A model generated the notes under the pieces. It did not search any database and was not told where the DNA came from. It was given only the letters and a program-made list of their open reading frames with translations. The translations under genes were made by a program, and so were the position numbers. Of a stretch of 64,000 nt of DNA, positions 15,766 to 39,365 are shown one piece after another; the stretch's first letter is position 1; each line of letters opens with the position of its first letter. This stretch comes from Scylla paramamosain (Eukaryota > Arthropoda > Malacostraca > Decapoda > Portunidae), in assembly GCF_035594125.1 (NCBI RefSeq), contig NC_087166.1:17134766-17198765 (forward strand), written 5' to 3'.

Positions 15766-18692
15766 TCTCTATATAAAATGTTTGAGCAACTTACATTACC
15801 AAAACTTACATACCAAAATAGAATGCAAAATACCCTTTATGGAAAAACAGAAGAACATTACCAATAATAAGCATTTTAAGCGTTTTTTTTAGTTTGTTAC
15901 ATAGAAAAACGCTAAAATCTATGCAAAGTATTCTACATGGGGAAACAGTAAGACATTATGAAAAAAGTATATTAGGAGTCTTTTTCAGCTTCGTGGATAC
16001 CAAATGTTAAAACGGACGAATAGCACTGTATATCGAGAAACAGAACAACATTACCAAAAACGTGTATTTTCAGTGTTTTTAACATTATTAGTTACCAAAA
16101 CGTCAAAATGCATGAAAATCCCCCCATAAGGAGAAACGAAACGACATTACCAGAAACGTGTCTTTTGAGTGTTTTGGAGCGTGTTAAGCACCAAAACGCT
16201 TAAAAGCATAGAAATCACCGTGAAAGATAATATATATATAAAAAAAAAATTTAAACGTGTCTTTTGTATGTTTTAGAACTTCTTACGTACCAAACGCTAA
16301 AATGCATTAAAAACACCCTTTATTGAAAAATAGGATAACATTTACAAAAATAAGCATTTTGAGTGTTTTTGGAATTGTTACGTAGGAAAACGCCAAAATG
16401 CATTAAAAGTACCCTATATGGGGAAACGAAAGGACATTATGAGTAACGTGTATAATGAGTTTTCATTAGCTTCTTAGGTTCCAAAACGCGACATACCATG
16501 AATAGCACTCTATATTAAGGAGAACAACATTACCAAAAACGTGCATTTAAAGTGTTTCTTTTTTTTACACAGATACGTTCCAGATCGCTATAATACATGC
16601 AAAGCACTCTATATGGGGGAAAAGAAACGAGCTTTCCAGAAACGTGTCTTTTGAATGTTTATGAGCGTGCTACTCACCAAAACGCTAAAAAGCATGAAAA
16701 GCATCCTATATGAGTAAAAAAAATTATTACCAAAAAAGTCTCTTCTGTGTTTTCAACTAATTACGTACCAAAACGCTAAGGTACATGCGAAGCGCCCTTA
16801 ATGGAGAAACAGTACCATTACAAAAATAAATATTTTGAGTGTTTTGAGATTTTTACATGGAAAAAAATCCATAATGCAGGCAAAGTACCTTACATGGAGA
16901 AAGAAAAAGACATTACGAGAAATGTGTTTTATTTTTTATTTATTTTTTTTTTTTTGGGTACTGAAACGGGAAAACGCCTGAATAGCAATCTATATGGAGA
17001 AGCAGAACATTACCAAAAACGTGTATTCTATAAGTGTATTTCACATTTTTCGGTACCAAACGCCAAAATCCATTGAAAGTACCCTGAATGGGAAAGGGAA
17101 ACGAGATCTCCAAAAACATGCCAAAAACATTTGATTGGTTTTGAACATACTAGTCACCAAAACGTTAAAAAGCTTAGAACGCACCCTATATGAAAGCAAA
17201 ATATCATTACAAATAATGTTGTTTTCAGTGTTTTTGAGTTCTTTACGTAGCAAAATGCTAAAACGCATGCAAAACACCCTTTATAGAGAAACAGGATATC
17301 ATTACCAAAACAAGAATTTTGTGCTTTTGAAGTTTTTACCTAGAAAAAACGCCAAAATGCCAAAATTCATACAAAGTACTCTATGAAGGGAAACGGAAAA
17401 ACATTACGAGAAACGTGTATTATGTTTTTTTTTTTTTTTTAAGGATTTTAGGTACCAAATGCGAAAACTCTTTCATAAACTCTTTCATAGCACTCTATTT
17501 CAAGAAACAGAAGAACGTTATAAAAAGAAAAAAAAAACGTGCATTTTGAGTGTTTTCAGCTTTACATGTACAAAAACGTCAAAATGCCAGCAAAACCCTT
17601 TATATGGGGAAATAAAACTTCCTTACAAGAAACACGCTTTTTAACTTTTTAAGCGTGTTAGGTAATAAAACTCTAAAATGCATGGAAATCACACTATATA
17701 GGAATACAAAATATTACGAAAAACGTGTCTATTGAGTGCTTTTTAAACATCTTACATATCAAAATACTAAAACATATGAAAAATATACTTTATGAAGAAA
17801 CATAATAATATTGCCAAAAAACAAGTATTTTGAGAGTTTTTGAGCTTCTTACGTAGGAAAAAGGACAAAATCCATGCAAAGTACTGTTAATAAAAAAAAA
17901 TAAATAAATATTACGAGAAACGTGTATTATGAGTGCTTTTTAAACTTTTTAGGTTTCAAAACGCTGAAACACATGAATAGCTCTCAATATGGAGAAAAAT
18001 AAACATTAAATATAGGTGTATTTTCAGAGTATTTCACAGTTAAGTACCAAAACACTTATATGCATGCAATGCACCTTGTAAGAAGAAAGGAAACGAGATT
18101 TCCAGAGATTTTGAGTGTTTATGTGCGTGGTAGGCATCAAAATGCTACAAAGTATGGAAAGCACTTTATTTGGGAAAAAAAAAAAGATTATTACAAAAAC
18201 GTGTCTTTTGAGTGTTCTTCTTGCTTACCGAAAAGCTAAAACGCATGGTGAAACAGAATAACATTACCAAAAGAAGTATTTTGACTTTTTTTTCAACTTT
18301 TTACGTAAAGAAACCCCAAAATGCATTTAAATTATCCTATATGAAAAAATAAATTGTCATTACGAGGGACGTGTATTGTAAGTCCTATTTTTAGCTTTTT
18401 AGCTATCAAACCCCTAAAACGTATGAACACAACTCTATATGGAGAAATATAATATTTTGAGTGTATTTCACATAATTAGGTACCAATAAGCCAAAATACA
18501 TGCAAAACACCCAATATCGGGAAAATAAACAACATATCCAGAAACGCATTTTTTTTAAATATTTGTAAGCGATTTAGGCAAGAAGCATGGAAAGATCCCT
18601 ATACTGGAAAACAAAATTATATTACCAAAAATGTCACTTTTCAGTGTTTTGAACTACTTCCGTACCAAAACGCTGAAAGCTATGAAAAAACA

Positions 18693-18693
<1 letters not shown>
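15762..18693 (+). repeat. Satellite block 11, + direction
   Basis: About thirty forward monomers. The five-type order can be followed here, for example the TTTCACATTGTTAGGTACC type followed by the TTTATGAGCGTGTTAGGC type. No gene is seen. Confidence 0.9.

Positions 18694-18775
<82 letters not shown>
18694..18775. repeat. (TA)n array at a direction switch, about 82 bp
   Basis: A TA tract starting at the CAGAATA step of a forward monomer A and ending directly on GTACGTAAGTACTTC of a reverse-oriented one. The satellite reads + on the left and - on the right. Confidence 0.97.
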
Positions 18776-18779
<4 letters not shown>

Positions 18780-20987
18780 GTAAGTACTTCAAAAGCACTC
18801 ATTAGACACTTTTTCTTGTAAAGTTATTTTGTTACTCAATATAGGGTGCTTTCCATGCTTTTTAGCTTTTGGTGACTAACACGTTTCAAAACACTGAAAA
18901 GAGACGTTTCTCGAAATGTCGTTTCTTTTCGCCATATATTTTTTATTTTTTTTTGCATACATATATCGGCGTTTTAATACCTAAGAATGTAGAATACACT
19001 GAAAATACACGTTTTTAATAATATTATTGTTTTTGTTTATTTTTTTTTATTTTAGAGTACTCTTCTTGCGGTTTAGCATTTAGGTACCTAAGAAACTCTA
19101 AAACACTAGTAACACCTGTCTCTGGTAAGGTCTTTCCATTTCCCCATATAAGGGACATAGTACGTAAGTAGCTGCTTTTTTTTTTTTTATCTAACAAACA
19201 AAAATAAATATTAAGAACGTTTGTTTTTTTCGTAATGTTATTTTGTTTCTCCATAAGTGGCTTTTTTCATGCGTTTTATCATTTTGGTAATATATGTGCA
19301 ATATATGTGCAAAACACTCAAAAGAAACGTTTTTCGTAAGATTGGTTTGTATTCCCATATTGAGAGATTTCAGTGCTTTTTTAGCTTTTTTTGGCTCAAC
19401 TATGTTCAAAACACTCAAAAGATACGTTTCTGGTAATATCGTTTCATTTCCCCATATAGTGTGCTTTGCATGTATTTTTGCGTTTTTGGTACGTAATAAT
19501 GTGATAAAAAACAATCATAATACACATTTTTGGTAATATTGTGTTTCTCGATATGGAATGCTATTTATGCGATTTGGCATGTTTGTACCTAAGAAGCTCA
19601 AAAACTCTTATAATACAGGATTCTTTTAATGCCTTCTCGATTTCCCATATAGAATAATTTGCATGAATTTTGTATTTTACTTTTAAGAAGCTCAAAAACA
19701 CATTATATACGTGTCTCATAAAATCCTTCTGTTTCCCCATATGAATTGGTTTAAATGCATTTTAGCGTTTTCGTAGCTAACGAGCTCAAACAATACACGC
19801 TTTTGGTAACGTTGTTCTGTTTTTCAAATCACATGAATTGCATGCATTTTTGGTGTTTTGGTACATAAGAAAGTGAAAACACTAAAAATTTTAACGCACG
19901 TTTTTGGTAATGTTGTTCTGTTTTTCACTCGTTTTATTGTTCTGGTACCAAATAAGCTCAGAAACTTTCATTATATACGTTTCTGATAATATCCTTTCCT
20001 TTCCCAATATAAAAAACTTTGCATAAATTTTGTCGCTTTTTGTGCGTAAGAAGCTCAAAAACAATCAATCCACGGTTTTGGTAATATTATTCTGTTTTTA
20101 CGTAAAAGTTCTTTTGTATACGTTTCGCCGATTTTGTAAAAAAGAAGTTACGCAAGAAAGAAGTTAAAAACACTGAAAATTCACGATTTTGGTAATGTTA
20201 TTGCACTTCTCGTAAAGAGTGTTTTGCATGCGTTTCAGCGTTTTTGCTATGGAAGAAGCTTAAGCACATTAAAGAAAACACGTTTTTTGTTAATGTTTTG
20301 TTAATGCTTTTCATGCTTTTTAGCGTTATGGTGCCTAACACAATAAAAAAAAAATCAAACGACACGTTTATGGTAATGCCATTTCGTTTCCATATAAAGA
20401 GTGCTTTGCATGCATTTTGGCGTTTCGGTACCTATTAATATGAAAAACAGTCAAAATACAATTTTTTCGTAAGGTTGTTCTGTTTCTATCTTTTGAATAT
20501 TACTAACACGTTTCAGAATTATAGTACCTAAAAATCTAAAATTAATACAAATTTTTCATAGCATCGTTTGTTTTATCTTATAGCCTACTTTGCATTCATA
20601 TTGACGTTTGTTTTCTAACATTCTAAAAATACTAAAAATACACATTTTTGGTAATGTTATTTAGTTTTTCCATTTGAATGTTTTGTAGGCCTTCTAAGAT
20701 TTTGGTGCATAAGAAGCTCTTAAACACTCCAAAGGCACGTTTTTCTTAAAAGTGTTTTATTCCCATGTAGGGTGCTTTCCATACGATTTTTTTTTTTTCT
20801 GAAGCCTAACAAGCTAGAAACATCTTAAACGTCATGTTTATGGTCATTTCATTTCGTTCTACCATATAGAGTTCTTTGCAAACATTTTGGCATTTTGTTT
20901 CCTAGCAAAGTGAAAAAAAATTTAAAATAAACTTTTTAGTAATATTGTATTGTATCTTCATATAGAGTCCTATTCACGCCTTTTAGC
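18776..20987 (-). repeat. Satellite block 12, - direction
   Basis: About twenty-three reverse-oriented monomers. No gene is seen. Confidence 0.9.
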
Positions 20988-21052
20988 GTTTTGGTACTTA
21001 TGAAGATCAGGAACACTTATACGTTGTTTCTGAACTTCATAAGTACCAAAAC
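20988..21052. repeat. Inverted repeat at a direction switch
   Basis: The arms GTTTTGGTACTTATGAAG (20988-21005) and its exact complement CTTCATAAGTACCAAAAC (21035-21052) are separated by 29 bp. Satellite changes here from - to +, 39 bp before the hAT target site. Perfect arms in an otherwise diverged array suggest that one arm was copied from the other. Confidence 0.9.
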
Positions 21053-21090
21053 TTCATAGGTATCAAAACACTAAAATGTATGTATGTATT
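21053..21090 (+). repeat. Satellite remnant left of the hAT element, + direction
   Basis: A partial forward monomer (TATCAAAACACTAAAATG). It continues after the hAT element at 22026 as GAGAAGCAAATCAACATTACC, so the transposon split one monomer. Confidence 0.8.
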
Positions 21091-21098
21091 CTATACGG

Positions 21099-21113
21099 CA
21101 GGGGTTCTTAACC
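21099..21113 (+). repeat. hAT left terminal inverted repeat
   Basis: CAGGGGTTCTTAACC, directly inside the CTATACGG duplication. It pairs with the right terminus with one mismatch. Confidence 0.92.
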
Positions 21114-21281
21114 TTTTGATGGTTCCATACCCCCAATGAATTGTCGAATATGGTCCCATACCCCCTTCACTTGACTGTTCAAATAATTATCACCAATCCT
21201 ATTATTTGCCATTATGTCTTCCAGATACGAGTATTTCAATCGCTTGCATTTACTGTACTTTAGATACGGATTACTAGGAAA

Positions 21282-21670
21282 AAACATAACCATTGATAAT
21301 TTTATTATTCTTTTACTGAAAGCAAAATTAATAAAATTATAGTTCCGTTTTATTATACAAAAAAAAAAAAAAAAAGAAGAGAACATAAATGTGCAAGTTT
21401 TTAGTCCCTCGACTACATAAAAACATAACCACTGATAATTTTATTATTTTTTTTTTTGCTGAAAGCAAAATTAATAAAGTTATAGTTCCATTTTATTTGT
21501 AAAAAAGAACAGAACATAAGTATGCAAGTTTTTAGTACCTCGACTATATAAAAACAACCATTCATAATATATTATATTTTTTTTTACTGAAAGCAAAATT
21601 AATAAAGTTATAGTTTCGTTTTATTACACAAAAAAGAACAACATAAATGTGCAAGTTTTTAGTACCTAGA
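21282..21670. repeat. Three tandem copies of a 128-143-bp unit inside the hAT element
   Basis: The landmark GAAAGCAAAATTAATAAA begins at 21318, 21461 and 21589, so the spacing is 143 and then 128 bp. Each copy also has ATAGTTCCGTTTTATT-like and GTGCAAGTTTTTAGT segments. The length difference comes mostly from A and T runs. The unit is not related to the surrounding satellite. Confidence 0.9.
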
Positions 21671-21694
21671 CTACATGAAACAGATATTACTAAT

Positions 21695-21880
21695 CTAGTG
21701 AGATATTTGCTGTTGTTTTTGTGCTATCAAAGCATGGAATCGTGGTACAGTTACTGACAAAGCTACTCGCATATCATCTGACACATGAAGTCGATTTCTC
21801 CACTTTGATTTCATATTTAATAATGCAGAGAAGCCTGTTTCACAGAGATACGTAGTTGTGAAGGGAACCAAAACATGCAT
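21695..21880 (-). pseudogene. hAT transposase C-terminal dimerisation region (fragment)
   Basis: About 60 codons ending in a stop at 21695: LVPFTTTYLCETGFSALLNM, then KSKWRNRLHVSDDMRVALS. This is the pattern of the hAT dimerisation domain in ZBED- and SCAND3-like transposases (a hydrophobic TYLCE.GFS motif, then K.K.RNRL...DD.R.AL). Upstream the frame runs into the terminal repeat, and no BED zinc finger or DDE catalytic core remains, so it is a non-functional relic. The host gene families derived from this domain are much larger, so a domesticated gene is unlikely. Confidence 0.85.
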
Positions 21881-22002
21881 TTCCCTAATGTAGGGTAGCG
21901 CGCGCATCGCATTGGCAGAGAAGGAAAATACCAGTACCCAGAAATCGAGTCCCAGACCCCCGGCCTTTGGTTCCCATACCCCCAAGGGGTATGGATACCC
22001 CC

Positions 22003-22017
22003 GGTTAAGAACCCATG
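22003..22017 (-). repeat. hAT right terminal inverted repeat
   Basis: GGTTAAGAACCCATG on the given strand, directly followed by the second CTATACGG. It is the complement of the left terminus with one mismatch. Confidence 0.92.
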
Positions 22018-22025
22018 CTATACGG

Positions 22026-25560
<3,535 letters not shown>

Positions 25561-25589
25561 GGAATTAAAGATATTACATAAACTTTCAA

Positions 25590-26780
25590 ACGGCTCAAAA
25601 ACACTCACAAAACTCGTTTCACGTAATGTCCTTTCGCTTCCCTATATAGGGTGCTTTGCATACATTTTTTGCGTTTTGGTGCATAACAATGTAAAAACAC
25701 TCAAAGGAGACGTTTTTGGCAATGTTGTTCTGTTTTTCCATAGAAAATGGTATTCACACGTTTTACCGTTTTTGGTGTCGTAGTTCAAAAACACTTATAC
25801 GTGTCTTGTAATATAGTTTGGTTTCCCATATAGGTGACTTTCCTTGGATTTTGGCGTTTTTATACGTAAGAAGCTCAAAAACACTAAACAATCTTGTTTT
25901 TGGTAATGTTATTCTGTTTCCCCATAAATGGTATTTTCCGTGCGTTTTAGCGTTATGGTACGTTAGAAGGTGAAAAATACTCATGACACGTTTTTATTAA
26001 TTTCGCTTAATATTCTAAATTATTTTCCATGCATTAATTGTTTTGTGCATAAAACGCTTAGCAACAATGAAAAGGCAAATTCCAAGAAATGTCAATTACT
26101 TTCTTTATATAGTGTTTTCCATACTTTTCGTTTTTTGGTGCCTAACAATGTGAAAAAAAAACTCAAAACACATTTTCTGTTATGTTTAGTTTCTTCATAT
26201 AGAATGAATGCTGTTCAGCAGTTTTAGCGTTTTGTTTCCTACACATAATACACGCGTCTGTTAATTACGTTTTGTTTCACCATATAGGGTACTTTGAATA
26301 AATTTTGCCTCTTTTGTATCTTAACGCTCAAAATATATATTTTTGGTAATGTTGTTCTTTCTCCCCAAAAAGTTTTTCCCTTGCGTTTTAGCGTTATAGT
26401 ACGTAAACAGCTCAAATTTCACTAAAAAGAGATTTTTGGTAATGTTTTGTTTTCCCACATAGGGTTATTTCCATGCACATTAGCGTTTTGGTGACTAGAA
26501 CGTTCATAAACATCCAGAAGGTGTGTTTTTGGAACTCTCGTTTTTGCGATTTGAAGCCTAACAATGTGGAATACACTCTAAATAAACGTTTTTGGTAATG
26601 TTGATTTGCTTCTCCACATATAGTGTCATTCATGCATTTTAGTGTTTTGGCACCTAATAAGCTGAAAAACTCTAATAATACAAGTTTCTCGTAATGTTCT
26701 TTCGTTTCTCCATATAGGGTGCTTTGCATGCATTTTGGCGTTATGGTGCATAACAATATAAAAAACATGTAAAGGGGATG
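25590..26780 (-). repeat. Satellite block 15, - direction, inverted copy of the 1.1-kb unit
   Basis: Reverse-oriented copy of the unit just upstream. For example GGTGCATAACAATGTAAAAA (about 25679) and GGTGCATAACAATATAAAAA (about 26746) are complements of TTTTTACATTATTATGCACC (about 25133), and they show that the inverted part is just over one unit long (about 1.07 kb). GTTTTGTGCATAAAACGC (about 26039) matches, inverted, the segment near 24771. No gene is seen. Confidence 0.85.
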
Positions 26781-26799
26781 TTTTTCATGTTAGTATAAA

Positions 26800-36002
<9,203 letters not shown>

Positions 36003-36007
36003 GTAAC

Positions 36008-36406
36008 TGAAGAATGTCTATTTCTCCATCGTGCAGAACTCGGAAATAGGAGAAGATTCTAGGGCTAAGTGAGACGCCATCATGTTTGTCAACAGCTCTA
36101 ATTCTTCCTTTCTCAGTACATTCTTACAAAAAATACAAAAACTATCACACAATGAGTTTTGATTTATAAACTTATACTTAGTAAATGTAATACTTATGAA
36201 CATAAATTACTAAAGTTCTTTTCCTTGGCTAAAGCCCCTTATTTAGCACTAGAAACACAGCAGCAGGAAATACTGGCATATTATAGGAACGTGACTATAT
36301 GACAGTAAACGAAAACTAGAGCTTGGCCGTCCATTTTGAGGGAGACTTAAGAAACTAGAACAACACTCATAAAATTAAGACCATTGAGGTTATTTCAGAT
36401 TTAACA
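36008..36406 (-). repeat. BEL/Pao 3' LTR (399 bp)
   Basis: The left copy on the given strand, from TGAAGAATGTC to GATTTAACA. It is one base longer than its partner because of an extra A near 36125-36131. Confidence 0.96.
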
Positions 36407-36416
36407 TTCTCCCCCC
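36407..36416 (-). other. Polypurine tract of the BEL/Pao element
   Basis: On the element strand GGGGGGAGAA lies directly upstream of the 3' LTR. It is the expected primer for plus-strand DNA synthesis. Confidence 0.85.
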
Positions 36417-36521
36417 ATAGGGGGCGTTAAAGCCACCTATCTTAAGAATATATATGTAAATCTTACAAAAATCCTTACACTTAAACTTAATGACACATAT
36501 TACAATCTTCACTTCATCATC
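36417..36521 (-). other. BEL/Pao untranslated region between Pol stop and polypurine tract
   Basis: About 105 bp between the polyprotein stop and the polypurine tract. I see no additional frame, and in particular no envelope gene. Confidence 0.7.
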
Positions 36522-39023
36522 TTATAAGTCTAACTTAGCAGGAACCTTGATTATTCTACCAGATCTAGTCTTAGAAATCACATTATCATCACTAACAGTA
36601 TCCACAGACAAACTGGTGTCCTCATCACATGAATTTCCATTAACATCAGGGTTATTATAGACCATAGGCCTACAAGAGAGATCAGTGTCATCAGATCTAG
36701 TTACTTCTAAGTTATACAACCGTTGGATAGGCCTAGTAATCTCTCCCTTACTTGTTTTTAACCTTACACTTCTTACAAGTCCATCTTTACCATGAAAAAC
36801 ATCAGTTATAACTCCAAGAGGCCATTTCAGTCTTGGAATGTTGTCCTCCTTGATCAACACAAGATCACCCTTAGACAAACTACAATTATGAGTGAATCCT
36901 TTGACAACTTGAGGTAAATTGGTTATATAATTATTACTCCAGACCTTCCAAAAATGCTCTAGCCTCTGATTCTTCACACATTCCCTCTCAGTCAAATCCT
37001 TGGAAGTTACTATACGCGGTTCTAAATCCTGTGAGGGTTTACTGTGAGGCACCCTACCTAGGAGGAAATGTGAGGGGGTAAGATACTGAGAGGAGTCAGG
37101 ATCGTCACTCACATAGGTCAAGGGTCTTGAATTGATGGATGACTCTATTTCTACTAGTATGGTTTCTAATTCAGTCTTACTTACATAATTTTGGTTCAGA
37201 GTCTTTCTTAAGGCAAGTTTAACTGACCTAATGAGTCTTTCCCACCAGCCACCCCACCAAGGAGACCGAGGGACTATAAATTTCCATTTGGGGGCTAGAT
37301 GACCATATACCTTCTGTACTTCAGTTTGAGCAGCTATGAAAGTCTTTGCATTATCTGAGTACATGATACTAGGTAAGCCTCTCCTAGCAACAAATCTTCT
37401 TATAGCTAAGAGGCAGTCAGACAAGGATAGTGACTCTGTGAGTTCTAGATGAATGGCTCTTGTAACACCACAAGTGAACAAGAGAACATAAAACTTGTTA
37501 CTAGGATAATCAGCACAAAACAAAGGGCCAGCAAAATCTAGTCCAGTGACACTGAAAGGTGGAGCAGATGTCACTCTTTCCTTAGGTAATGGAGCCACAG
37601 GTTGGCTGCATGGTCTAGAATCAAGACAACGGCAGCTTAAACACTCCATCACTACTGTCTTAGCTAGTCTTCTCACTCCTATGATCCAAAAGTTGGTCCT
37701 TAGAGATGAAATGACAGTGTCAACACCTGCATGCTTCAGAAATTTATGTTGAAATCTTATCAAAAGCTTGGCAAGAGGACCCTTGGGTATTATAACAGGA
37801 TGTTTAGTGTCATAATCTAAGTCTGAAAACTTAAGACGGCCTTTGATTCTCAACAGTCCCTTATCGTCTATGAATGGGTCCAATTTGCTTAACTTAGACA
37901 CTTGAGGAATAGCTTTATTATTCATGAGGGTCTTTATTTCATCAGAGAATTCTCCTCGTTGGATGAGATAAATCATCTTCAATTTAGCCAAATCAATCTC
38001 TTCAGTAGTGATGGAGCCTTTCAACTTATTCTTCACATTTCTACAGTTGTTAATAAACCTTAAAACATAAGCTGTAATCCTTAGAGCCTTACTCAGATCA
38101 CTGTACTTGTTTAAGTCTATGAAAGGAGATTCTGGTTCTCCTTGAACACTGAGACAGACAGTACTTCTGGTGCTCGTTTCCTTCGTATCAGTGACTAAGG
38201 TACTACCTTCCTTATGATGACAAGGGGTGTTTGTTAGCATACTAGGCCCAAACAGCCACATAGAATTATCCACAAGCTTGTCTGCTAACAAACCCCGTGT
38301 TATCAAATCAGCTGGATTGTCTTTGCTTCTGCAATGTTGCCAGCAATTTTTAGGTGTTAACTCTAAGATATCCCTTACTCTATTAGACACAAATACATCT
38401 TTCTTACTAGTTTCTCCTTGTATCCACGACAGGGCAATAGTGGAATCTGTCCAACACACAACTTGAGTGTTACTATCTAACATAAGGGAAGTCTTAACAA
38501 AGTCCACCAGTCTTGAACACAAAAGAGCTCCCATTAGCTCTAATCTTGGCAAGGTAACAGTCTTTATGGGAGCAACTCTTGACTTGGAAGCTACTAACGA
38601 TACCTTAGATGAATTGTCCTCTAAGGTTACTCGCAAGTATACACATGCTCCATAGCCCTTCTCTGATGCATCACCAAACCCATGTAGCTCTACATTGCGT
38701 AGCTCCCCCCAAGATAGCTCTGGAAAATAGCATCTGTTTACATGAAATGATTTGAGGCATTGACTACTAAGAAGCCATTTCTGAAACTTTGACTTCAAAT
38801 CTGAAGGCATCTCTTCATCCCATCTTACATTTAGTTTCCAGAGTTCTTGAAAGAGAATTTTGCCGTACATGACAAAGGGGCTAATTAATCCTAAAGGGTC
38901 AAAGATTTTGGCAATAACACTAAGTATGCTCCGCTTTGTAGAGGCTATTTCTACACTGGTGTCTGGGTTAATGGCAACAAAGGAGAATGTATCCTGTGAA
39001 TTACACCACTTCAGCCCTAACAC
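36522..39023 (-). pseudogene. BEL/Pao Pol, C-terminal part: end of RT, RNase H, integrase
   Basis: A frame of 833 codons continuing the polyprotein after the second nonsense codon; its first codon is GTG and is not a real start. Positions below count from there. RNase H: FGDAS (Asp 118), LPRLELMGA (Glu 162), CWTDST (Asp 193) and DNPADL (Asp 239). Integrase zinc domain HHCC: His 426, His 431, Cys 461, Cys 464. Integrase core: GLDFAGPL (Asp 496), YSDNAKTF (Asp 557) and WWERLIRS (Glu 595), the DDE triad. A DUF5641-like C-terminal domain follows with KGDLVLIKED (718-727) and RPIQRLYNLEV (764-774). All catalytic residues of the RNase H and integrase that I can place are intact. Confidence 0.93.
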
Positions 39024-39050
39024 AGTATTAGGTTCATCTCCACTTACAAG

Positions 39051-39053
39051 TTA
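39051..39053 (-). other. Second nonsense codon (TAA) in the BEL/Pao Pol frame
   Basis: TAA on the element strand, in frame with both the upstream and downstream parts (SKSHDQ before, LVSGDEPN after). It lies just after the reverse transcriptase core. Confidence 0.93.
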
Positions 39054-39362
39054 CTGGTCATGGGACTTGGATGTAATCAAGAGACTATTTGACACAAGCT
39101 TTGTAAGATCCATACTAGCATCAGCTAAATTACTACGTGCTTTACAAAATTTTTCAGATGCCTCTACAACTGAATCTGCACCACCTAACCAATTATCTGT
39201 GTACATGTTAGACTTCAGTTCTTGTATTACACTTGTTTCTGGATACTTGTCCAAATGATGTTTGATAGTAGCATTTAACAGAAAGGGACTAGCTGTGTTA
39301 CCAAAGGGTACACGTGTGAATCGCATGTGCCGCACCGTACCATCCTCTCTTGGTAACAAAAA
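39051..39362 (-). pseudogene. BEL/Pao reverse transcriptase, middle part between two nonsense codons
   Basis: About 103 sense codons in the same frame as the pieces on either side. They contain the RT finger/palm region LLPREDGTVRHMRFTRVPFG and the active-site region NMYTDNWLGGAD. BEL/Pao elements usually have Tyr-Val-Asp-Asp here. This copy reads Tyr-Thr-Asp-Asn, so the second metal-binding Asp appears to be Asn. Whether this is a family trait or a copy-specific change cannot be told from one copy. Confidence 0.9.
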
Positions 39363-39365
39363 TCA
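39363..39365 (-). other. First nonsense codon (TGA) in the BEL/Pao Pol frame
   Basis: TGA on the element strand within the RT domain, between QKNDRDVH and FLLPREDG. Both sides are in the same frame, so this is a point change and not a frameshift. It is of the CpG-decay kind (CGA to TGA), but that origin is inference. Confidence 0.93.

Larger units (their letters stand above)
21091..22025 (-). mobile_element. hAT-type DNA transposon, internally deleted, with 8-bp target duplication
   Basis: The element body is 21099-22017 (919 bp), flanked by a perfect 8-bp target site duplication CTATACGG at 21091-21098 and 22018-22025. The terminal inverted repeats are CAGGGGTTCTTAACC on the left and, complemented from the right, CATGGGTTCTTAACC, with one mismatch in 15. 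The 8-bp duplication and this terminus are characteristic of the hAT superfamily. Subterminal CCATACCCCC motifs occur near both ends. Only the C-terminal end of a transposase is left, so the element is non-autonomous. The intact duplication suggests a fairly recent insertion. Confidence 0.93.

Noticed and set aside
21108..21386. Minus-strand 92-codon frame at the left end of the hAT element
   Set aside because: It covers the terminus and the tandem units and has no transposase similarity that I can recognise.
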